Positions 34,520-45,709 of a stretch of 64,000 bases of DNA are shown here, one piece after another. The notes under the pieces were generated by a model that worked only from the letters and a program-made list of their open reading frames with translations, did no database searches and was not told the DNA's origin. The stretch is taken from assembly GCF_963259705.1 (NCBI RefSeq), contig NC_081849.1:58686093-58750092 (forward strand), in the 5' to 3' direction. The position numbers were made by a program, and so were the translations under genes. Source of the DNA: Myotis daubentonii. Lineage: Eukaryota > Chordata > Mammalia > Chiroptera > Vespertilionidae. Numbering within the stretch: position 1 is the stretch's first letter; each line of letters starts with the position of its first letter.

Positions 34520-35050
34520 GAAAGGAAATGACTAATATTTAGTAAGCACCAATCTTGTGTTAAACACCATGGTTGACTTGGGTTGGAAGATACAAAATAA
34601 AAAAGACATGCTTGCCTGTTCTTCAGTTCTCAAGGAACTTATAGTATAGCCAGAAGTATATGACAGTTACACAGATCATCCTATATAATCAAAGTGTAAT
34701 ATGCTAATTAGACTGGACGTCCTTCCCGACAAAGCCAGGGCTGCGAGGGAAGTCCGGGTCCAGGTGCCAGAGGGAAGGAAGGCCTACTCTTGCACGGATT
34801 TCGTGCATCAGGCCTCCAGTATCAATATAATGTAATAAGTATAGCAATACAGGCATCTCAGATTGTTTTGAGAGAGTAAGTCACCTAGCCTGGGTAGTGA
34901 GCTCAGAGAAGGCCTTCTGGAGGAAAGAACCCTTGAAGTAAATCTTAAAGGTTGATTAGGAATACCAGCCAGGAGAGGGGTCAGTTCTAGGCTGAGAAGA
35001 GAGCATTAATAAAGGCACCAAGGCATGAGATATTATGACGAGTGAGTGGA
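34520..35050 (-). mobile_element. L2 LINE relic (minus), split by a Helitron
   Basis: The left part (34520-34678) has the inverted L2 3' end, with TTAGTAAGCACCAATCTTGT and TCTCAAGGAACTTATAGTAT. The right part (34820-35050) continues in order with GAGAAGGCCTTCTGGAGGAA, ACCCTTGAAGTAAATCTT and CACCAAGGCATGAGATATTA. The Helitron at 34679-34819 interrupts it without loss or duplication of L2 bases that I can see. Confidence 0.85.
34679..34819 (+). mobile_element. Short HeliBat-type Helitron
   Basis: A 141-bp element beginning TCCTATATAATCAAAGTGTA. The 3' end has the hairpin TGCACGGATTTCGTGCA followed by GGCCTCCAG. The host base before it is A and the base after it is T, the Helitron target AT, with no target duplication. 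The usual CTAG terminus is CCAG here. No Rep/helicase is encoded. Confidence 0.92.
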
Positions 35051-35092
35051 AATATTAAATTTTCAGCCAGCAGAGCCTAAAATGCAAGATTG

Positions 35093-35300
35093 GGTTACCT
35101 TGGCTGGTGTGGCTCAGTTGGTTAACATTGTCATTCCATGTACCAAAGGGTTGCTGGTTGGATTCCAGGTCAGGACACATACCCAAGTTGCGGGTTCAAT
35201 CCCCAATGGATCAATGTTTCTTTCTCACATTGATGTTTCTCTCTCTCCCTCTTCTTTCATCTACCTCTAAAATCAATAAAAACATTTTTAAAACCCCCTA
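35093..35300 (+). mobile_element. Older-type Ves SINE (plus) with TSD
   Basis: A sense-strand older Ves. The head runs GGCTGGTGTGGCTCAGTTGG and a CT-rich 3' part leads into AATCAATAAAAAC. The 8-bp duplication CAAGATTG lies at 35085-35092 and 35301-35308. Confidence 0.92.
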
Positions 35301-35308
35301 CAAGATTG

Positions 35309-36289
35309 AGCAAGGTTGGGGGTCAGCATGAGTGGAAGACAGGGACTAGTTCATGGAGGCTTCTGCTTGCTAAGCCCAGGAACATGAATTATCCTGACTG
35401 GGTTGGAGCCCTCCCACCAGAAGGTTTCAGACATGTCAGAGGCATGATAAGATTGTAGGTTTAGAAAATTGACTTTTGTGGCAACGTGGATAATGAATCT
35501 GAAGGTGGGGGACTGCTTAATATTTGGGTTTGCTGATGGTTGGAATGAATTTTCTATGTATAACAGCACATAAACCAGTTGAATGAAAGTTGCTTTCATG
35601 CCCTCCTTCATTGGCTAGGCATCTCTTTGAAGAGCAAACTCAATAAAGTGCTATGTACAATATATTAACTTTCAGAGAGAAAATTTGTGGCGTCATAACA
35701 AGACTAAAAAAAATCCACGGGAAATCTGATGTTCTAAACAGAGTGATTATATAAAATGCTAGCATGTGGCATAAGCAAACACAATCATAGAATTGCATAG
35801 CTGTGAGTCAGAGTCGGCTTGGTCCTTAAAGTCCCATTTTGATAGCAAATTAGTGGCTTAGGGAAATATGTTTGCATTTCATTTCTTATTGTATATCCAA
35901 TTGCATGATTTGAAAGTGGGATACTAAATTTCTTTATTTACCAATTTGGAACAGGGGATTATATTGACTGTGTGTGCACATAGACATACATTTCCCAGTT
36001 ACGTGTATAAATATAGTGAGGTATATCCTTACATAGTAAGATATTGCTAATTTGCCATTTTATTTCAAATGGAAACATATATAAGATACAGTAATGAAAT
36101 TTAGTCACTCTTATGGCTAAATTATCATTACTATAGAAGGGCATGTTAGGTCTTACGATTTATTTGATCAATAATAATTCATTGTTACAGGAAAAACAGA
36201 CAAGTGTTTTTTAACTATTTCTTCCACCATGGTTCCACATTTCTTCCTATCATAAAACTTAAGCATCTTACTACACTCATTCTTTTCCT
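35309..36289. other. Unassigned DNA
   Basis: No repeat or gene recognised. Confidence 0.45.
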
Positions 36290-36460
36290 GTATGTTTCTT
36301 CTAGATTGTATATCCTTTGAATGCAGGGCCTGCAATAGTCACAGAGTCTAGCACAGTACCGAGTCACTGTAATTGCTCTGTATATATTTGTTAGAATTGA
36401 ATGGAAAAATGACTTAATGAGTAAATAAATGTAAATAAAGGAAGATTATGTTAATAATGG
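36290..36460 (+). mobile_element. L2 LINE relic (plus)
   Basis: The sense L2 3' end: CTAGATTGTATATCCTTTGA, GCAGGGCCTGCAATAGTCAC, then TAGCACAGTACC and TATATTTGTTAGAATTGAAT. The order is canonical. Confidence 0.8.
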
Positions 36461-36494
36461 AATAAGCAAATGACTGTAGGTGGGTTGGCCTCAT

Positions 36495-36900
36495 TCATAA
36501 ACATTTATTGAGAACCTAGTATGTCTCAGGCTCTGAGTTGGTGCAGAAATAGTAAGCAAGACAGAAACAGTTAATAGGTTTAGAGTTCTTGTGTTCAAGA
36601 GCAAGACATATGTTAATCAAATAATTATAGAAGGAAATATGTAATTGAGGTATGCCGGAAGTGTTGTGAAGGAAATGAAGAGTGTGCTTTGCGGGTACTT
36701 GACCCATTCTAAGGAGGTCAAGATCAGCTTCTGTGAAGAAGTAACCTTCTAGCTGAAACCTGAAGAATTAATTAATATTGGCTAAATAAAGAGGGGAGAC
36801 TCTTCTTGAAGATCTTGAGGACTGTAGGAATGTGTAAGTTGGAGGAACAGAAAGACAGATATAGAAAACAGGAGAGTGGATCATGATCAGAAAACAGTAA
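36495..36900 (-). mobile_element. L2 LINE relic (minus)
   Basis: The inverted L2 3' end starts CATAAACATTTATTGAGAAC and continues with TATGTCTCAGGCTCTGAG, a GTTGTGAAGGAAATGAAGAG block and an AGCTGAAACCTGAAGAATTA block. It faces the plus-strand L2 just upstream; the two are separate old insertions. Confidence 0.8.
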
Positions 36901-37129
36901 GGGAGAGACAATATTCTGCTCTGACCTCATGTACTTATAACAATATGAATGTAATGCCATTCAATACAATGATATTATATTCATAGTTAATACCTAGTTA
37001 TTTCACCAAAACGTTTCTATTGAGCTACAAATTGATGAATAGCAAAAATATAAGGTAATTTTATTTTTGAGAAGTTTATTATTTACCTGGGAAGGACAAC
37101 TTTAACATGTTTTTAAAACAAATGCTGTT

Positions 37130-37325
37130 GGCATAAAATAGAAGTGGGCTTGAGTTCTGAACATATTCAATTGTGTGTCTATGGTCAAATTACTTAACTT
37201 CATACTTGCATAGTACTTACATCATGGAATTATTGGGAGGGATAAATGAGATGAGGTATATAGAATGGTTAATGTTATACTTGGCACAAAGTTTGGTACG
37301 TGGAACATACTAATTATTATTATTA
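37130..37325 (+). mobile_element. MIR SINE relic (plus)
   Basis: The sense MIR core is seen in order: GTGTCTATGGTCAAATTACT, a GGGAGGGATAAATGAGATGA block, TACTTGGCACAAAGTTTGG and a TATTATTATTACT end. Confidence 0.85.
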
Positions 37326-37429
37326 CTAGTTTGTCAGTTTGATCCTAGAAAGGAATGAATTCTGTTAAAACCAGCAAGTATTGAATAACCAGTCTAATGA
37401 TTTGTCCTCAGTAGCTCATCAGTTACATA

Positions 37430-37530
37430 AGGCAGGGATGTGTTATCTTTTTGTTATCACTATACCTGCGGTACCTAGTTCTTGGGCTATAGAAGGCACT
37501 CCGTAAAATAAGAGTGAATGAGTGAATGAA
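37430..37530 (+). mobile_element. L2 LINE 3' end fragment (plus)
   Basis: A short sense L2 end with TATAGAAGGCACTCCGTAAA and the terminal GAATGAGTGAATGAA tandem. Confidence 0.65.
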
Positions 37531-38023
37531 CCACTTCCTAACTTGTGTCTGTCTTTGGTCTTTACATATGCAGATACTCTCTCAGCCTCAAAAAATAAAA
37601 AATAAAAAAAAATCAGACATAATATAATACCTCCACTACCTTTCTGGCATAAATCTTTTAATTACTCTCTTAGGAGGCTAGTTCACATAAATAAAACACT
37701 AGAAAAAGAAAATAGTTCTGCCTGGTATTATAAGTTCAGAAAAATAACCAATTTCTTAATATGGAGGTAATTCCTAGTGTAACTAGCTGGGCTGGGACTG
37801 AGACCAAGGCCCTGACACTAATGGGTCCTTTAAGAAACTTATGTAGTCTGCAGTCATCTTATCAGAATGTGGTTAGTAGCCATCAGCATTGCTGCAGGAA
37901 AGAGTCAGGAGGCTTTTCTTTTCTCACAGTGCTCTCTTCAGATGTCTGTATTTCATAGGCCCCACATTCTGGATCATGGCTTGGATATTTACATAAGAAC
38001 AAACAGCCCCAATGAATATATAA

Positions 38024-38403
38024 CTAGAGGCCTGGTGCACAACATTCATGCACTGGGGCAGGGGAGCATCCTTCAGCCTGGCCTGTACCCTCTCACAATC
38101 TGGGACCCCTTGGGGGATGTCTGACTGCCAGCTTAGACCCGCTCTCCACGGGGGTGGGGGGGCGGGAGGAGGGAGAGGTCCTTAGTGCTGCCACAGAAGT
38201 GGGAGAGGCTCCCGCCACCACCGCTGTGCTCACCAGCTGTGAGCCCAGCTTCTGGCTGAGCGGTGCTCCCCCTGTGGGAGCGCACTGACCACCAGGAGGC
38301 AGCTCCTGCATTGAGTGTCTGTCCTTGGTGGTCAGTGCACATCATAGCGACCGGTCATTCCTCTGTTCAGTTGATTTGCATATTAGGGTTTTATTATATA
38401 AGA
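38024..38403 (-). mobile_element. HeliBat-type Helitron (minus)
   Basis: A 380-bp minus-strand element. Its 3' terminus CTAG lies at 38024-38027, next to GGCCT and a hairpin (plus-strand GTGCACAACATTCATGCAC). The 5' terminus at 38403 reads TCTTATATAATAAAACCCTA on the minus strand. Flanks are A (38023) and T (38404), the expected AT target. The interior includes inverted GGTGGTCAGTGC segments able to form a long hairpin. It encodes no replication protein. Confidence 0.93.
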
Positions 38404-40040
38404 TGTCTTTGGCCGCCTCTGGCATACACCTGTAGTGCAACAAAACCAGGAAAGGTGCAGATTGAACCTAAAACAAGTATGATGTGGTCCAAATAAAATC
38501 CTTCAGGTAGCAGCTTTTTGTAGATAATCACATTTTTGACTTCCCACCTTTTTTCACAAACTTTATGCCCTCTGTATGGACGTGACTTTTCATATGTATG
38601 TGTGCGCTTTTTCTCCTTGGTGACTTTGGGAAGGAATCAGGCCTGGAATATAGTTGCCTTGGGGGAAAAAAATCAAGGGACTGCTTTCTAGGTTTTGCTG
38701 ACTATGCCTTGGAAGCAAACACATTATGGTGCAGGGCTGGAACTTTACCTACTTGTTAATTAGCAGGTTAAACGTTTATGAGTTTCTGGTACCCTGGCGA
38801 TACATGACTATTAAAATTTGCAGGTGGTTCAAGGGGAGAGAGATGTAAGTTCCTGTGCTAGTAATATATCATAAAAGTGTGTATTTCATGTGCCTGTTGT
38901 GAAAGTGGAGACTTTAATACTCTTTCACAATATAAGCTGATTAAGGAATCTTTATGGTTCTCATTAACTATGGGTCTTTTTTTTCATGGAAAAGTGAAAA
39001 GTGTAATGCTTATAGACAGAAGGGTGGAGGAAAATAATTAGCCACAGTGGTACCTCTTTGAGATGGACTAAAGGCTTAGTGACACCCTTTGCATTCACCT
39101 CTCAACCTTCGGAAACCGCCCTTGCCTCAGAAGTTGCTTCTACCACATGAAATGCTGTAAATCTGATGTTTTAATTTTTCCCTTCAGAAGACAGTGTTTG
39201 TTTAATTACACTTGAGTTGGATTTAAATGTTAGCTTATTTCCTTTTTTGAGTCCACCTTTTCATCAGGAAATATGAAGACATATAAAGTGGTTAGCGATG
39301 TGATTCCACACAGTAAACGGAATTTTGGAAAAAGTGATGTGATTGTAGCTTTTTGGGAGCTATACTTCCTTGTGTTTTATATGTGGTTCAAAGGGTGAGG
39401 GGGGGGACCCTCACATATTGGCTAATTTAATCATTTCCCCCAAAATCTTAGAAGTAGCTCTTTCTAATGGGGATTATAGCTTGTTTTAAGATAGGTAAAT
39501 AGTGAAGTGAATTAGTTTTAATTAAGAAAAGGATAGAAGAATGAATAATAAAAAGTATTTTATTTTTAATTTGACAGTTTCCTTTACCCATTTTTGAGGG
39601 GATTTCTCTCTGTTTCCAAGAATAGTTCTTTTGGAACAGTGGATTATAATTTAGCTTCTTCACTCTGTTGGTGAATATTGTATATACATAATATTTTAGG
39701 TTGAAGGTCCTGCATCCATTTGTTGCTGAGAAAGAAAAGCAATCTTTCTTCAAATTCATTCTTTTAAAAGATGATAGGGCATTGGTCAATGTTAACAATG
39801 AGGAAACAGAAATTGTACTAGGTGGACCATCTTGTTGGGGCTTTTAGTTCTGACATCAGTCATGAGATCTGTGTGCCAAGAACCTATAGTACTTTGTTTT
39901 GACAACGAATGTTTTCTAAGCATGACAGTTACACACACACATACACATATATGCAAACACACCCCAAAACACAGGAATATACTTAATGCTGTTAAGATAC
40001 TATATTTTAAGGACTCAAGAATCAATTTTATTTATTTATT
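38404..40040. other. Unassigned DNA
   Basis: No repeat or gene recognised apart from a short CA-type run at 39930-39970. Confidence 0.45.
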
Positions 40041-40057
40041 TAAATTAGTTTATTTTT

Positions 40058-40196
40058 TGTAATGGTTTTTTTTTTCTCCTCCTCACCCAAGGATATGTTG
40101 TTTTTATTGGTGAGAGAGAGAGAAGCCTTGAGATGAGAGAGAAACATCAATGATGATATGGTGATGCTCCAACCAACTGAGCTATCCATCCAGTGC
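40058..40196 (-). mobile_element. Older-type Ves SINE (minus), internally deleted
   Basis: A 139-bp Ves with the older terminus (plus-strand TCCTCACCCAAGGATATG) and part of the tRNA-like head (GATGCTCCAACCAACTGAGC). The middle is missing. The 17-bp duplication TAAATTAGTTTATTTTT lies at 40041-40057 and 40197-40213 and is exact, so the copy may have inserted already shortened or lost its middle later. Confidence 0.92.
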
Positions 40197-40213
40197 TAAA
40201 TTAGTTTATTTTT

Positions 40214-41129
40214 CAGAATCTCATTTCCACATGGGTAACAGTAGAGCAGTACTACATATGATAAAGTTGTAAGGAAAATAATTCTTTTAAATATTTGTTC
40301 CCTTCATCCTTTTATTTTTTGTTAAGAATATTTTGCTTTAGGAAGGAAGAATTAGAGTTTCTTTTGGTCTGATGAAATGGAAACATGTGGGAATAGGAAT
40401 GCACTTTAAGACTTCTATCTTAAAGTATTCTTAAATTGGAAATGTTTTCCAAATGATATTCTTATCAAGCAAATAGTCTTTTAAACGTGCAGTAAAACTA
40501 AGCTTTACCGAAAGTGCATTGCTTTGGTTAGTGGTGTGAGATGCATACAAAAACTTCATTTTGTCAGAATGATTAAAAAAAAAAAGACAGCTCTAGAGAA
40601 TTGCAATTTAGTTAAGGAAGTGTTTGAGAATGAAAGCCTAGTTTCGAAAATCCATTTGTTGCAAAGTGAAAAGGTGCTAAGCTGCGCAGCAAGAAGCAGT
40701 TTGCAGCTCTAGGTTTATAGTCTCAATAAGCCAAGAGTTTCAGCCCTGGGTATTTGGTGTATCCACAGAGCTCTGGTGGGTACCTCACCTTCGGAGAGAT
40801 CCCAGTCATGCCACAATGGTTATGCAGACATCCTTTCAATATTTAGGACTTCCGTTAGGTGCCTGTCTAGAAGAAAAAATGATTTAAAAATAAGTAGTAG
40901 GGATATGTCTTATCTTATGTATTTTTTTTTTATTTCCTAGCCAGAAAAACTAACAAGAAATAGCTCCATAGGAAAACTATAATAAGCACCAAAGAAATAC
41001 AGATGGAGTACGCCAGTCCGAGGGGGAGGCAGAGACTGGGGTTTCAGCAAACCAGTCTTCCCTAGAACTGAAATGGATAGTGGTAGAGATTGCTTGCAGA
41101 TTCCCAGGCATGCCTTATACCGGTTTGTT
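40214..41129. other. Unassigned DNA
   Basis: No repeat or gene recognised. A short A run at 40576-40585 has no flanking duplication. Confidence 0.45.
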
Positions 41130-41230
41130 TTCATCACTTAGTCTTGTAGAGACCCTATGGTAGAGAAGAGATTTTCTTGCATTGGATGAAGACACTGAAG
41201 CTCAGATGAGTGAAGGAACCTGCTGGGCAT
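41130..41230 (-). mobile_element. MIR SINE fragment (minus)
   Basis: An inverted MIR core: ACCCTATGGTAGAGAAGAGA, then GATGAAGACACTGAAGCTCA and GATGAGTGAAGGAACCTG. Confidence 0.65.
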
Positions 41231-41646
41231 TGCGTCCCTCAGACTCACCCCATGTTTGCCTTCCTGCAGAACCTGAGCTCTTCGCCACATGGCAGAAAAC
41301 AAAGCGAGTGTTATTAAAAATAAAAAGTCTGATAGGGACACTGATCCCTGCATTTTCCTAGTTGGACTGTGACATAAAGATGATATACAAAGCAGAAGAC
41401 GTGACAGTCTAACACATGAAAATTCTTCATTTAGTGAAAACTTGAAAAAGTTAAAATGATAGTATAATGGAATTGGTAATTTCTTTTTCTTTATATTTAA
41501 AGTGGTATTGATTTGAAAACTTTAGAAAGCATAATATGAAACAATTTTAAGCACACAATAACAAATGTCATTTCAAGGGTTTAAAATATGGCCATTTTCA
41601 GATTAAAAATATGACTTACATTATGAACTTCTGAGTTAGTTACATA

Positions 41647-41775
41647 TAGGGTTTCCCAAAAATGTGTACACACACTTTGAATAATTATAAAGGCAGTGTT
41701 TATTAAAATACACTTCATTTTCAACATGGAGCTATCAGCTGTTAAAGTGTATGTACTCTTTGGGGGTACCCCCTG
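41647..41775. mobile_element. Short mariner-type MITE
   Basis: A 129-bp element between TA dinucleotides (41645-41646 and 41776-41777). The left end TAGGGTTTCCCAAAAATGTG and the inverted right end CAGGGGGTACCCCCAAAGAG are imperfect terminal repeats. The interior is an internally deleted mariner remnant with no coding capacity. Confidence 0.8.
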
Positions 41776-41777
41776 TA

Positions 41778-42555
41778 TCTACGCTGATATTTGTTTGAAA
41801 GCATTCATTAGTTTTAACTATCAACTAAATAGGGAAGATATCAACATAATTTGAAAGGCATGCAGAATAGTAATTTTCTATAAATATTTCCACTATGATA
41901 GGTATTTCATGAAATGATATCACAAAGAGAAGTAGAGCAGGAGAAAACACAGCAAACTTAATTTGAGAAAAAGACCCATGATTGCCACCTGGAGTCCATC
42001 TCTGGATTCCTAAGGGTCCACCAACTGAAAATATTGTATCCTTATTAATAATGGAAAGTCCCAACATTAATACTTTTACTCCATTTAGGCTACAGAGGAC
42101 TTACACTGTTGAGCTTTTTCACTCTTTTTGCTACATCAACAGAGTATGATAACCTCTCTTGTATATAGTAGAAGCTCTGATTGGCTGCTACACATGTCTT
42201 TATAAAAACTATGAAATCACATTAGTTCTTATGTTACAGAATTTGCTTGCTAGGGAAAACCTCTGAAATGAATGGGGACTTAGAGGACTAGATGGTAACA
42301 AAGGTCGTAATGGAAAGGCTGGGGAATCACTGTGCTGTATATTTCAACATTTAGATGAGTAAATTAACAACTTTAACTCCGTGTAGAACTAAGGATGGTG
42401 TCTAGGCTGCATCAAACTCAAGATATTTAGCGTTTGGATCAGTAAATATTAATGATTATTTGTGTTCGACACTATTAAATGCTGTATTTTTCCTTGAATA
42501 TTATACAGGCTAATTGTGATGAGATTTAAGTTAAACTGATAACCACACATACCCA
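41778..42555. other. Unassigned DNA
   Basis: No repeat or gene recognised. Confidence 0.45.
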
Positions 42556-42612
42556 CATGAGCCCAGTGTGGCTCAGTTGGGCGCCATATCTTGCACCAAA
42601 AGGTTGCATTTA
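42556..42612 (+). mobile_element. Older-type Ves SINE fragment (plus)
   Basis: Only the tRNA-like head survives: CCCAGTGTGGCTCAGTTGGG and TTGCACCAAAAGGTTGCA. It breaks off at the edge of the old L1 block. Confidence 0.7.
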
Positions 42613-44440
42613 TGTTTGCAAGGGGTATTAATCTATAGTTTTCTTATAGTATCTAGTATCAAGATAATCCTGGCCTCATAGGAGTTGTTGGATAGTATTA
42701 CCTCCTCTTCATTTTTCTGGAGGAATTGTGTGGAATTGGTATTATATTTTCTTTAAATGTTTGGTAGTATTCACAAGTGAAGGCATCTAGGCCTGTAGTG
42801 TTTTTTGTGGGAATGTTTTAAAATAAATATTCCATTTTTGGAATAGATATAAGATTATTTAGGTAACATAGATATAAGATTATTTAGGTTCATTATGGAG
42901 TGAACTTTGGTAGTTAGTGTTTCAAAGAATTTTTCCATTTCTTAAGTTTTCTAATTTATCTGAAAAGGGTTGCTCAAAATATTGCCATATTATCTTTGTA
43001 CTATCTTTGGATCTGTACTGATACCACATTTGTGTATTCTTTTTTCCAAATTTAAACAAGTTCCATTACCTTCTTGTTCATATTGGTTTCAGTGAGATAT
43101 CTGTTTTGATTCTTATCTTAGTTACTTTTTACTCTGTATTTATAAAATATTTTCTCTTTATAATTTCTTTTGAGTAACTTGATTATATGTATTTTAGTGT
43201 AGTTTTCTTTGTGTTTCTTGTACTGGAGTTCACAGATTTTATCAAATTTGGATAATATCCTTTACATATTTTTCTGTCCCCTTACCACTTCCTTTGGGGA
43301 TTCCGATTACATATATTACTCCATAGCTCATTGATGTGTTAGTATAAGTATTTTATTCTTTTTTCTCTCTTTGTCTCCTTTTGGTTAATTTCTGTTGCTC
43401 TGCATTCTAATTTACTAATTTTTTCTTCTACATTGTCTATTCTGCCACTTATCCAATTTCACACAGTGTAATTTTCACCTCTGTCAGTTTAATTTCTGTC
43501 TTTTTTATCTTTAATATTTCCACTTAACTTTTTCAACATATGAATTGCAGTTTTAATGACTGTCTTCCTATCTTGTCTACTAATTTTAACATTTGTTTCA
43601 GTGCTGTGTCAGTTTCAATTGATTGTCCCCCCACCCCACCCCCACCCCACCCCACCCCATCCCCATGGATCTTTTTTTTTCTTTTTTTAAAATGCCTGCT
43701 AATTTTTATTATAAGCCAGTCACTGTGAATTTTAACTTGATGGATGCAAACCTTGGTTTATTCTGGGTACAGTACAGTTACATGTAAACAGTTTTATTTG
43801 TTTCAGGGATTGCTTGAACATTTGTTTGGCAGGACATGATCAGTGTTTAATTTTGGACTAACTATTTTTCAGCACGTACACACCATTCTGGGCACCTTTC
43901 CCTATGTTCGTTACATTATGAGGTTTCCTAGCCTGAATAATGAGAGCAGGCACTATTACTGGCTTGTGTGTGTGCTGGTCACTGTTTTTCAGGTATTTTT
44001 TTCCTGCCTCAGGCTGTTTCTTCCCAAACATGTACTGACTGGTACTCTGCTGAATACTTAGTGGAAACACTTTATAGATTTGCAGAGTTCTGTCTCTGTG
44101 AAGCCCTCCTTCCTCTGGTACTCTGTCCTGAAAACCTCAGCTGCCTTCTTCTCCGGGGAATCTCAGCTCTGTCTCCCCAAGTCTTGTAGTCCGTTGGACT
44201 CCTTCGGGGTGTTCCCTCCCTTTGCTGGCGCCTGGAAACTCTCTCAAGGCAACAAGTTGGACAGTAATAGGGCTCACCTCATTCATTTCCCATCTCTCAG
44301 GATTGCTGTCCTTTGCTGCCTTCAGTTCAGGATCTTGAAAACCATCGTTTCTGTTTCTGGTTTTGTTTGTTTGAGGGTTTTAGTTGTCTCAGGCAGAGGG
44401 TGAATTCTGTTCTTGTTACTCCATCTAAGTTGAAAGCAGA
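42613..44440 (-). mobile_element. Ancient L1M/HAL1-like element (minus)
   Basis: The plus strand is the antisense of an old L1. It opens with reverse-transcriptase-region blocks (AATCCTGGCCTCATAGGAGT and GAAGGCATCTAGGCCTGTAG). Farther right it passes into the region known from HAL1 and old L1 5' parts (TTAATTTCTGTC.., AGCCAGTCACTGTGAATTTT), ending near ACTCCATCTAAGTTGAAAGC. All frames are broken. A C-rich run (43626-43662) lies inside. The exact family and the joins between its parts are uncertain. Confidence 0.65.
43626..43662. repeat. C-rich CCCCACC-type simple repeat
   Basis: A run of CCCCACCC(A) units 37 bases long, expanded inside the old L1 block. Confidence 0.9.
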
Positions 44441-44702
44441 AGTTCCTTGGCATTTGGGGCAGAGATGAAGAGGGAAGACTTTGACTGAAGTGTCAGCCTT
44501 AGGGAGTAAAACTCAAGAGAATAAATCTTACTATTTTGGCTATTGGTTGTACCTTTATATTATTTTTTTCTTTAACAAAATATAGACTTACTCATTAAAA
44601 AATTATAAAACTATACAAACTGAAATAACTATAGTCACACAAACATCCAAAAATTTATTCAGTAAATTAATGAAATAAGCTGCTTGTGGGCTGTCTAAAT
44701 TA

Positions 44703-44913
44703 CAGGAGTCTTCAAACTTTTTAAACATGGGGCCAGTTCACTGTCCCTCAGACCGTTGGAGGTCCGGACTATAGTTTTAAAAAAAAAAACTATGAAAAAA
44801 TTCCTATGCACACTGCACATATCTTATTTTGAAGTAAAAAACAAAGCAAAACGGGAACAAATACAATATTTGTATTTGCATGTGGCCCGCGGGCCATAGT
44901 TTGAGGACCCCTG
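44703..44913 (+). mobile_element. Non-autonomous hAT transposon (OposCharlie/OC1-like)
   Basis: A 211-bp element with left end CAGGAGTCTTCAAACTTTTT and right end that reads CAGGGGTCCTCAAACTATGG inversely. The left interior (GGGGCCAGTTCACTGTCCCT) and the right GGCCCGCGGGCC palindrome match my memory of vertebrate hAT elements of the OC1 type. The centre is deleted compared with longer family members. A clear 8-bp target duplication is not seen. No protein is encoded. Confidence 0.82.
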
Positions 44914-45614
44914 GAAAATATTATGTAGGTGGTTCCTAAAGTCATATCAATGGATAAGTATTTATTTTTAAGGATATTTCACCAGACAATAGAAGAATAA
45001 AAAAATATATAGGGAGTTTTCATAAAACTAAATTTACTATTCTTTAAAGACTTTTTATATTACATTCTTTCTACATTTTTAGTGATAAAATTCCATGCTT
45101 TATTGACTTTAGTAGACAACAGATGGATGGCAAGGTCTTTGTTTTTCTTAAGTCATTACATGGCAAAAGTACAAGTGGCCCATCCTATGTTGAATCCCCA
45201 TAAATTTTTTTATTTATTGTTCTTGGTACTCCAATACCCTTGCACTATGTTTGCTCCAGTACTATAGCTCTTTCTATTTTAAAAAATAAATATTGATTAC
45301 CATAACACTTTATTCAGGAAAACAAGTAAACTTTCTCTTTTTGAGCATCCATTTATTTGAGGATATTGTGCTCTTCCTCATACAATACATAGCATCTTTA
45401 GATAATGCAGTATGTCTGAATAGCCAACTTGGGTTGTATTTAAACGTCCTTTCTTTACTCAATAGTAGCTAAACAACTCAATTCTTTCCCAATACTTATA
45501 AGTGGTACTTTGGAGACTGATGATTGGTTTTGATTGTTTCCCAACATACTTTCTCCTTTCTGTGTGGCAAACAGGAAATGACTTGGTTTCTTTCCTCTTT
45601 GTCATGAACCTATG
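44914..45614. other. Unassigned DNA
   Basis: No repeat or gene recognised. Confidence 0.45.
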
Positions 45615-45619
45615 GCCAG

Positions 45620-45668
45620 TGTATTAGGGTTTTTTAGAAAAACAGCAACACACAAATAGAACCAATAG

Positions 45669-45709
<41 letters not shown>

